From Saccoglossus kowalevskii (lineage: Eukaryota; Hemichordata; Enteropneusta; Harrimaniidae), in assembly GCF_000003605.2 (NCBI RefSeq), contig NW_003140813.1:207773-229262 (forward strand): 21,490 nt of DNA, given 5' to 3'. Position 1 is the stretch's first letter, and each line of letters opens with the position of its first letter. The translations under genes and the position numbers were made by a program. Below, one piece after another: positions 8,765 through 16,382 of the stretch. The notes below the pieces were generated by a model. It did not search any database and was not told the DNA's origin. It was given only the letters and a program-made list of their open reading frames with translations.

Positions 8765-8926
8765 TTAAAGGGGTAACTTCCAAGCCCAGGGATTGCACCA
8801 AAGAATCATGGGACACTATAGTTTATGTTGTTTACAAAGTTAATCTATCTTTTGTTATCCATTGTCATTTTAATCTAGAAAGTAAATTTGTTGTGAGATT
8901 AGGCTTAACTGGAAGTGCCCCTTTAA
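8765..8926. mobile_element. Short TTAA-flanked MITE, piggyBac-like
   Basis: Two TTAA tetranucleotides (8765-8768 and 8923-8926) flank a 154-bp body (8769-8922). The body begins AGGGGTAACTTCC and ends GGAAGTGCCCCT, imperfect terminal inverted repeats that extend to AAGCC (to 8786) and GGCTT (from 8902). TTAA target duplication is the hallmark of piggyBac transposition. The interior is non-coding, so this would be a non-autonomous derivative. It sits about 40 bp after the stop of the death-fold gene. Confidence 0.75.
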
Positions 8927-10144
8927 GATATTCAGAGGCGTTTAATAGCGAGAAGGGAATTTTTTTTTTTTAATATACTAGTATTTTATTTTACAATTCA
9001 AAACACTGCTTTAAAGTTAGATAAATCAATAGCTAATTAAAAAAAATCTGAATTTGCTTAGGATACTACACGTCAATCGGTGTTTGAAATATTGAACAAA
9101 CGAACACTTCTATATTTTTGCATAATGTTTTTTTCCTTTGGATAAGTGTATATTTCATTATATATATTGTCTAATCAGATGTCCTTAAACTTTAGCTTAT
9201 ATGTAAGTAGTCAGTAATTGGCTCTTGTGTTATCATAGGGACGATGTAGTATTACTAATCAACGAAATACATATTATAAACACCTAATGCAAAAAAATGT
9301 TATAAATACGTTGTTTACTACTTGTGATAGCGGCAATTTCGCAATGCTTCATCCTCTGGGACACATCCCTGGCAATCATGTGATTGTGCCAACGGCTGCG
9401 GCCATTGTTTACAAGATACAATATATTTTATTTGGAACGTACACAATACAAAGCTTGAGTAAAGTCCAAAAAACAAAACAAAAAGAAATAACAATACAAA
9501 ACAACTAACTAAATAACTAAACTAAAATAATCTCATAATCTGAAAAACAAAATTAGCTAAGTTGGTATAGATAAATTTATCATTACTAGAGAAAATCTGT
9601 ACAAACAAATCTTTCTTACATAAATGTTTACTCTGATACGTATTGGAGTTTTATTGGAAAGTAATAATAAGAATCTGTATTGCATAATCGTATCTTTATT
9701 TGGATTACATTTACAAGTAACAAATTGGAAGCGCTAAAATTGAAAAGAAAAAAAAACCAGTTTATTTATTTAGGGGCAGTTTATTACTTATTCGCCGACG
9801 GTATCCTACTCGGTCCAAAAATCTTAACACCTTTCGTCAAATAGCACCCCCTTGTAAATTACCTATTGATATGCTAATTTTGGTATATTTGTCTAACGAT
9901 TGTCTCTGAACAATGCTATCAGTGATTATTTGTTCACTGCCCAACCCAACTCGCCTTTTTCACACCTATGGTGGGGATTAACAGATAAATGTACCCCGAA
10001 CCTGGTGGGTGGTAAGTTTTAAGGAGCTAGTAGTATATCGTCGGGGTGGTTCGTTATAATGTGGTAGTTTTTTTAAATGATTTTCTCTGGCACTGAAACA
10101 ATTATAGATGTAGCTTGCTAGTTTTTTTTTGTTTTTTGTTTTTT
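8927..10144. other. Non-coding AT-rich stretch
   Basis: I see no gene. It consists of A/T-rich DNA with short A and T runs, including an A-rich tract at about 9466-9540. The open frame at 9287-9508 has no recognisable motif. The poly-T-rich segment near 10120-10146 adjoins the 3' end of the minus-strand LINE remnant and may represent its A-rich tail. Confidence 0.5.
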
Positions 10145-10764
10145 TTGGCTATTATTGCTTGTTAGTATAGTAATTAATTTATTAGTATTTGTGTTGTTGA
10201 AATGTATTGAATTTATTTCCTTCAACATTTCAGTTCTCTCATTTTCATACAGCTTGCATTCAAGTAAGAAATGCATTTCGTCTTCAATCAAGGAATTTGT
10301 TTGTATCGTCCTTTCTCTGTTTCTGAATTATGGGCGCTAATTCTCAATTTTATTAATGCTGCTCTATGTTTTGCATTTGTTACTGTTGTTAGGTAATTTT
10401 CATACTGACAATTCTTCTTTAGCAGTCTATATGTACGCAGCTTATTCTTTTGTTTTTTTTTATCATCATGCATTTTTTCTTGACTCTTGTTTTCGAATAG
10501 TTTTTTAAGTTTAACGCAAATTGTGTTGATTAGATTGGTGTTATAATTTGGATCATTATTTTCCCATGACTTATCGATTTCCAGATAGTGTAGAATATTT
10601 TTGATACCAGACACCCAATTGAGTATGCCTTTACCATCCACCTCTATGCCAAGTCTGTATGCTTCATGGACTATGTAAGATATCGTAAAAAAAGCGAGAA
10701 GCGAGGCGTAATCTGAACTGGCCGTTTTGATGAATAAAGCTGGACTACTAGTATCTGCAATGAA
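10145..10764 (-). pseudogene. Decayed C-terminal tail of a non-LTR retrotransposon ORF2
   Basis: Read on the minus strand, the frame is open from 10764 to a stop at 10288-10290. It carries the signature that follows the reverse transcriptase in many LINE proteins: a VSGIKNIL region, then KLRTYRLLKKN, ENYL, KHRAALIKLRISAH and EKGRY. Homology resumes in another frame from about 10288 to 10145 with IEDEMHFLLECKLYENER, the conserved block containing EDE-HF-L-C. The CxxC motif normally between these two halves is absent, so about ten codons appear deleted with a frameshift at the junction. The reverse transcriptase and endonuclease are not present; upstream of 10764 the frame is closed by TAG. This is a dead, 5'-truncated copy. 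Its clade is not resolved from this fragment. Confidence 0.75.
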
Positions 10765-10767
10765 CTA

Positions 10768-11909
10768 ATGCATATTTTTTTGGTCGAATGTGGTATCTCT
10801 TACGTGTTTAAATGCGTGGAACTATGATGATATAGCTCCATGGTGTTATCAGCCAAGCGAGCCGAAGTTCCCTGCACAAGGTTTTCCCCAAATTTGCACC
10901 CTCTGGTATGAAATGACTGTGTGGTTATTGTGATCTGCAGTAGCACTGGTCAATAAATTGTAACTTTTATAAGTACTTTTGTTGTAATGTTTGAATAAAT
11001 CATTCAGGGTTAGTAGTTCCTACACTTTTTGTGTGGTTTCTCAACTTTTGAAAATGAGTGTCATTATTCTCAGTATTCATCATTATTCCCCGTAAAATCT
11101 ACCGAGTTAGTGTCACATGTTTCGAATTTACATCGATGATTCATGAGACAATGATATATGTGAATATGTCTGGGATTTAAAATACCATGCGCTTTGTCAC
11201 GGAATACTGGTCCGCCAAAGATGTGATGGTATGGTTGAGTGGTGAATTACTGGGCTAGAAAATACTTTACTGTACACATATAAAAAAAAATCAGCTGAAA
11301 TACCACCGTGTATGACAAGGTCCGACAATTAGTTCATCACGTGATGCAAATGAGTAAATAAACGAAGAGTATCAACAATCATTCTTGGAGTGGAAGTGGA
11401 GCAAGTGAATATAGTCTGACATTATAGTACATATTTTTATACATTACAAACCCACCAATTGGGATAGAATGTACAAAACACTTGATCAAGGTAAATTTCC
11501 CAAATTAGTTCTTTCAGGGAAAATGTTACTAATGAAACTAATTCTCGTGACGAAAACAGGTAAAAATGCATGACAGACATCATGATATAGTGCTACTTTC
11601 CATTTTTTTGTTGTTGGAATTGGCAAATTATTATACAAAAAATAGTATTTTGAGAACAGTATCTTAGGAACAACGGTAATCTGAGAAAATAGGATAACAA
11701 AGAGTGTAATGCCAGTCACGATAATATTTGAGATATAGGAAGATACTGCACCACAGGTCATCGACCCAAAAGTACACAAGTTTGACAATTTGAAACATTT
11801 GCAATGACATCAACATTAAATATAAATAAACAAACTTACAAAATCTAATGACGGGTCACGTTACTAGTACTCACGAGGTATGTAAATATTCTTACATTTG
11901 GGTGTGTTC
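10768..11909. other. Non-coding stretch
   Basis: I recognise no gene. A 12-bp palindrome CATCACGTGATG (11335-11346) contains an E-box and is followed by an octamer ATGCAAAT. The 100-codon minus-strand open frame at 11486-11788 encodes hydrophobic stretches but no recognisable domain; I treat it as chance. Confidence 0.5.
11335..11350. promoter_or_regulatory. E-box palindrome joined to an octamer motif
   Basis: CATCACGTGATG is a perfect palindrome centred on CACGTG, the bHLH-zipper E-box. It overlaps ATGCAAAT (11343-11350), the POU octamer on the minus strand. No gene start is adjacent, so this is only a candidate site. Confidence 0.25.
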
Positions 11910-12244
11910 TATCCTCGGGGGCGAAGCTACGTCACAGACGTGGTTCTACGTTGCTAAGACGCGCACCACCGTACAACGTATATCTACGGGCTCTGTGCGC
12001 GCTGCTGTGGAACGCCGGTGGAGCCGGTGAAAATTCGAGAAAACAACACAATGACTCAACTTTGAAGTAATCCTGAACAACCGAATTTATATATGTTACA
12101 CACGTAGGGCAAATCTTGTTACTCTGTTCAGGGGACTCTCAACAACAATCGCAAAGTGCCGTTTTCTGCGAGTTTTTGCTCTTTGTTTTCACCGCCAGGG
12201 TTGCCAGGCGGTAGAAAATGCCCGGATGTCCGCCCCCGAGGATA
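11910..12244. mobile_element. MITE with 14-bp perfect inverted ends, TA target
   Basis: TATCCTCGGGGGCG (11910-11923) and CGCCCCCGAGGATA (12231-12244) are exact reverse complements bounding 335 bp of non-coding DNA that is GC-richer than its surroundings. If the outermost TA is the target duplication, this fits a Tc1/mariner-type or related non-autonomous element. A second, outer similarity (CTAGTAC near 11865 and GTACTAG near 12253) suggests that the inverted repeat may once have been longer, with an insertion on the left. A short hairpin ACCGCC...GGCGGT lies at about 12191-12212. Confidence 0.65.
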
Positions 12245-13325
12245 GGAGTGATGTACTAGTGACGAGCAGCCATTCATGGGCTAAAAATAAAAGTGTGTAA
12301 TCAACCCTGTATCGGTACATTGTTTTTGAGAGTTTATCCAATTGAAAATGACATTCTCTGATTTGTTTGTATTGTAACTATGACGACAAATATTTGTTTT
12401 TCATTTCTCTCTGTTGTATCACATTGGGATTGCTTCTAAAAAATATGGTGCAAACATATGAAATTATACTTGTGCGTGAAGCACGCTAGGAGCGAACGCC
12501 CTCTATGTAAAGTGTGATAAATTTCAGTTACGATGCTGAAGTTGGCCTCGGATTCGATTCATTTAAATTTGCAGATATGGTGGTTTCGATTTGTTGTTGT
12601 TGATATTTATGTGTTTTTTTCCGATTTGTATTACTTTTAAAATCCGTATTTTATGGAATTTATAAAAACATACAATGAAGTATATTAATACTTTTTAATC
12701 ACTCAAACCTAAGCCCGATAATGAATACGAATCCGCAAACGAATCAGGAGCTAAGCATTCTAACCTGTCGATCTCGTGGCCAGATTCGAAAACTGTTGTT
12801 ATTATCTAAAAAATGGGCGAGTATACACAGCGAAGAACATAACCAGGATCTACCGAAAAACGAAAGTATAATCTAGTCCAGTCCAGAATTGTTAGTAAAT
12901 ATGAATCGGGTCTAAACTATTCAGAAGTAAGTGCACTTTACAGCGCTGCACGAATCCTCTGTCAGCCATTTTGAATTGGAGGTCATATTCAGTTTCCTAT
13001 GAACGATTTCAGGACATCTGAATATTTGATTTTATTCAAGACCAGTCTGTTTTAGTGGTATGGGCTTTCACGGGCGCAGTTAGTGTCGTTTACGTGGGCG
13101 GCGTATCAAACCACTAAACACGACGTTATTCAGCTTTGTGTAAAGGTGTACGAGCGCTGAAATCAGGGCGTTGTCGGAGTGGGCGTTTATTTGGCTGTCC
13201 GCTCAACACTGCCATGGATCCAATGCATTGAATGCGCATGTCCACGAGCAATATCTTAAACTCAATTCAATCAGTGTAATTGAGATAATAAGTTCTGACA
13301 GTTATTAGTTTGTGTTTGGCTCATC
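12245..13325. other. Non-coding stretch
   Basis: I see no gene. The first part is AT-rich; 12950-13210 is mildly CG-enriched. There are no long open frames, tRNA boxes or clear inverted repeats. Confidence 0.5.
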
Positions 13326-13901
13326 TGGTTGATCCACAGGGAGCCCAGGAACTATTAGCAACTGTATGCAGTTTGAAAGAGAAACTTATACTTATACCAC
13401 AGTCCCTCAACACCCTCAGGGACTGTGCTTATACTTATACTTTATTAAACACGTAAAATTCCCCAGGAGGAATTAAAATGGTTACATTTACACTAAACAA
13501 AACTAGACTAATAATACAAAACATTAAGAATAAAGTAATGATTAAAAATAGTAATAATCAAAATAAAAAAATAAAAAATAAAAACATGAATAGTAGTAAA
13601 TCCCACTAACAGCAATAATAAAGGTAGAATAAACTATTGTTAAAAAGGTAATAACAATAATGATGTGTTAATGCATTAAGGGTTAAACATTTTGTTCAAC
13701 TAATATTGTTCAAGCTAGTATTTTTTATAGATTTCATTTTTCATTCTGACTGATTTTTCGAGTTTATAAAATGTGAGCTGGCTGGAGCTTTCATCCCTTG
13801 TCTATATCTTACACTAGATACCAGCCGATACCCCCCCCCCCCCAGCTCATAGAGACTGTGTACAGTTGTTCATAGTTCCTGGGCTCCCAGTGGTTGATCC
13901 A
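13326..13901. mobile_element. 554-bp DNA transposon derivative with 11-bp target duplication
   Basis: The body 13337-13890 begins CAGGGAGCCCAGGAACTAT and ends with its near-exact complement. The inverted repeats span about 30 bp (13337-13366 and 13861-13890) with three mismatches. Immediately outside are perfect 11-bp direct repeats TGGTTGATCCA (13326-13336 and 13891-13901). Target duplications of 8-11 bp are typical of Mutator-like elements (hAT makes 8 bp), so a Mutator-like MITE is favoured. The interior has no transposase; it is A-rich (13440-13640), with a 13-base poly-C run (13831-13843) and a nested palindrome. Confidence 0.85.
13385..13440. repeat. 30-bp palindrome flanked by 13-bp direct repeats
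   Basis: CACAGTCCCT (13398-13407) and AGGGACTGTG (13418-13427) form a perfect 10-bp stem around a 10-nt loop. The 13-bp sequence CTTATACTTATAC abuts both sides (13385-13397 and 13428-13440). It lies inside the 554-bp element. Confidence 0.75.
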
Positions 13902-14434
13902 AAACAGTGCATATAAATTTGATAAGCCTATCTCATTTTTCTATAGCAGGACTCATAAGGGTGCGAGTGAGCACCCAATGAGTATAAATAACGCCCATTC
14001 TGACCACGCAGTGGACATGCTTGTTTGCATCAGGACCTTTGTTCCATGGCCTCATTTGGGAACTGCAATTCTTTTAATGTGAATACACTACCTTTTCTAC
14101 CCATGGGTCGATATGGGCACAATTATTGAAATTGTTGTTTTGAAATCTGATGTGTTACTAACACATGCCAGATTTTTTTTTAAACGTGGCATATTTTCAT
14201 TTCAGATTAGCCATGGATGTTGTTTGAGGTTAATTTGAACAAAGACACTAGAAAATACATATTTTGCAAATTTGACCTGTTACGTCAGAGGGCATTGTTC
14301 TGATGGTATAAAAATAAATGTTTTCTTTCTTCTGATTGTTTTTGACATGGAATGACAACCATGCTTTATTGTACTTTGATCTATGTCCATTTTTAGGATA
14401 CGACTTCAATAAAGAATATTATTATTATAATAAT
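13902..14434. other. Non-coding stretch
   Basis: I see no supported gene. A small palindrome TGTGTTA-C-TAACACA lies at about 14149-14163. A tract TTTTCATTTCAG precedes GATTAGCCATGG near 14206 and looks like a splice acceptor, but no coding frame follows. Confidence 0.45.
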
Positions 14435-14553
14435 AGGGTTATTGGGAGGATGCTACAAGTTATGCACTCGGACAGTACACACAGCTGCGCGTCGGTCGAT
14501 GCTTCCGCTGTACTTTCTTCGTTCATGCTTTGTAGTATCCTTGTAATAACCTC
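14435..14553. mobile_element. Short inverted-repeat element (MITE-like)
   Basis: GGGTTATTGGGAGGATGCTACAA-like sequence at 14436-14458 is complementary, with a few changes, to the segment 14530-14553 that ends ATCCTTGTAATAACCTC. The same GGTTATTACAAG core also forms the inverted pair at 3741-3789, suggesting a small family. Target duplication is not clear. The enclosed open frame is not considered real. Confidence 0.45.
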
Positions 14554-15002
14554 ATATTATGTAGGAAATAATAAACAGGAAAAAAAGTATGGGATCTATA
14601 ATATTGTAATTAAATGTACATATTTTTTGTGATCATTTCTGTTTTGTCATTGTAAATGTGTTGTGAAAATCAATGACGCCGCAAGTCAATTTGTAATTTC
14701 ATTTCCCCCCCCCAAAAGACTCCCCAAATTTGGCACCTGGTGAACAAAAATTATCTTTTAGATCAGCTTTTGAGTAGGGTGCTTGACTAAACTCTTGCCC
14801 CTAAAAAACAGGACTTTTGAGAAAAGTACCCTTGGTCAAATGAGTATGATATACATGGCATGCTGTAAACTATATCATACCATGAGCTTTTCAATTCAAG
14901 ATGATAGTCATGATAATTTTGTTTTCAATTTCTTGTATATTTCATAAAAAAAATATAATAAATATATATTAGATAATTTGTGTGTGTGCATCTGAATTAC
15001 AT
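14554..15002. other. Non-coding stretch
   Basis: AT-rich DNA with a 9-base poly-C run (14705-14713) and a TA-rich tract near 14950-14975. No gene seen. Confidence 0.5.
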
Positions 15003-15350
15003 AATTTGCATAATAATCGCACTAATTTAACCTTTTTTCACTGATATCAAACATTATTTTATTACCTGTGAGTTTAAATTGGTATGTACTAATTAATTTG
15101 CATAAATTAGCAAATTTTAATTGTTCCATAGATCACTCCAGTATCACTCATCAAATTTCAATGAAACTTGGTACATAGATATTCTGAGATAATGAACATA
15201 TCTTATTACTTTAGGGTTGTAGGTATTAATTATTTAATTTGCATAAATTAATGTACTAAAAACCACTTAATTAATACTAATGGTCTTCAATGAAGCTTGG
15301 AACAAAGGTCATCTGTGATACTCTACAGACCACAATCCATAGATTTACAA
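15003..15350. repeat. Dispersed repeat units with TTTGCATAA core
   Basis: AATTTGCATAA occurs at 15003, 15096 and 15236. The latter two are each followed by a TTCAATGAAACTTGG or TTCAATGAAGCTTGG block (about 15159 and 15288), about 50-60 bp on, indicating two diverged copies of one unit about 130-140 bp long. Related pieces occur at 15890-15925 and 15980-15995. No coding potential. The core contains the POU octamer ATTTGCAT, which may be incidental. Confidence 0.6.
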
Positions 15351-15513
15351 TCAATTTTGGACTCCAATGTGCAAATGTCTGTATGTGTATGTGTGTGTGT
15401 GGTACGTTGTGATGACTTCAATTTAAATTTACATGACTTACTTGTAATGACAGGCCCTACATTGTGACGACCCTCACTATTTTCATAATTTATATTAATA
15501 TTTAATTAATTAA

Positions 15514-15590
15514 TTTAGTAAAGGGGGAAGGTATGGTTCAATTTATATTAATATTAATATAATTGTACCATACCTACCCTCTTTACTAAA
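15514..15590. repeat. 77-bp fold-back (long imperfect hairpin)
   Basis: The left arm starting TTTAGTAAAGGGGGAAGGTA and the right arm ending CTACCCTCTTTACTAAA pair over about 35 bp with a few mismatches and one bulge, around a short AT loop. It could be a tiny fold-back MITE or a hairpin RNA source; the window gives no evidence for expression. Confidence 0.6.
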
Positions 15591-15692
15591 CCTAAGCTAC
15601 CCAAACATTTCTATGTTCAGTCTCGGGATATTCAACTTATATTTGATTAAACTTAATTAAAACGCATTTCTATGTTGAATTGCATTGTAATT

Positions 15693-15744
15693 GAGTTTAA
15701 TTAAACTCCAATTAAAACGCAATCCTACAGGAATGCGTTTTAAT
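15693..15744. repeat. Adjacent palindromes
   Basis: GAGTTTAATTAAACTC (15693-15708) is a perfect 16-bp palindrome. It is followed by ATTAAAACGCA (15711-15721) and TGCGTTTTAAT (15734-15744), perfect 11-bp arms around a 12-nt loop. AATTAAAACGCA also occurs just upstream (about 15655-15666). The cluster looks like the remains of small inverted-repeat elements. Confidence 0.6.
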
Positions 15745-16336
15745 CTAGTTCATATCGCAACAATAATAGTTTATTTGACTATATTGAAAGTTAATCCAAT
15801 GTGTGTTGTCACAACGATGGTACGATAAGAATGTGTGTGACCGTTCCCCTGATATCTCAAGAATCCTTTGCTCTGCATTTCAATTAGCTAATTTGCATAA
15901 CTTTCAATGACATGAAACTTTGTATGTGCTTGCTGTTTGTGCAGATGAAAATCTGATACCTGTTTTTGCATATTAATTAGTTAATTTGCATATGAATTTG
16001 CTTCTCAGTCTGTTTATTATATATTGTCATAGTATACTGTTCAAATGCTTTTGAATTTTACACATTCATACTGTGTGTGTAGTTGAATCTGTCACTACTA
16101 ACTTTAACTTTAACGTCAAACAACAGTTTGGTCAAATGGATTAAATCTGAGTGTATCATTAGTTTTGAATCAACCTATAAATCAACTTGCATAATCTTGA
16201 GACAGAAATGGTTGTACGTTAATTTTGCAGTCAACAGTGGTCAACGAATATTGAATTCGCATCACATGGAAGCACTGTAGTTCAGTAGTTTCTTACACAT
16301 ACTGTAGCATAATTTTCATTTTCTTTTATATTGCAG
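15745..16336 (+). other. Intron or upstream non-coding region of the zinc-finger gene
   Basis: I see no separate gene. It contains two more TTTGCATA repeats (15892 and 15985). TTTTATATTGCAG ends at 16336 and is a good 3' splice site, so at least the end of this stretch is probably an intron in the 5' part of the zinc-finger gene. Confidence 0.5.
16331..16336 (+). other. Probable 3' splice acceptor TTGCAG
   Basis: A T-rich tract (TTTTCTTTTATATTGCAG) ends in AG at 16335-16336, 46 nt before the first ATG of the zinc-finger frame. The frame is open, without a stop, from that acceptor to the ATG, so an additional coding exon upstream cannot be excluded. Confidence 0.55.
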
Positions 16337-16382
16337 ATTCAAATTCCTTGTAACATATTCCACTGTTATTGAACTTTCCAAG

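Noticed and set aside
11486-11788. 100-codon minus-strand open frame with hydrophobic stretches
   Set aside because: No recognisable domain, no splice or promoter context, and AT-rich DNA readily yields hydrophobic codons; the chance explanation is simpler.
13325-13336. CTGGTTGATCC, the start of 18S rRNA
   Set aside because: The match to the conserved 18S 5' end stops after about 11 bases and the same string recurs at 13891 as a target-site duplicate; no rRNA follows.
14190-14220. Splice-acceptor-like TTTTCATTTCAG before an ATG
   Set aside because: No open coding frame of meaningful length follows the ATG.
14336-14632. 98-codon plus-strand open frame
   Set aside because: It runs straight through the inverted-repeat element at 14435-14553, so its sequence is explained by that repeat rather than by a gene.
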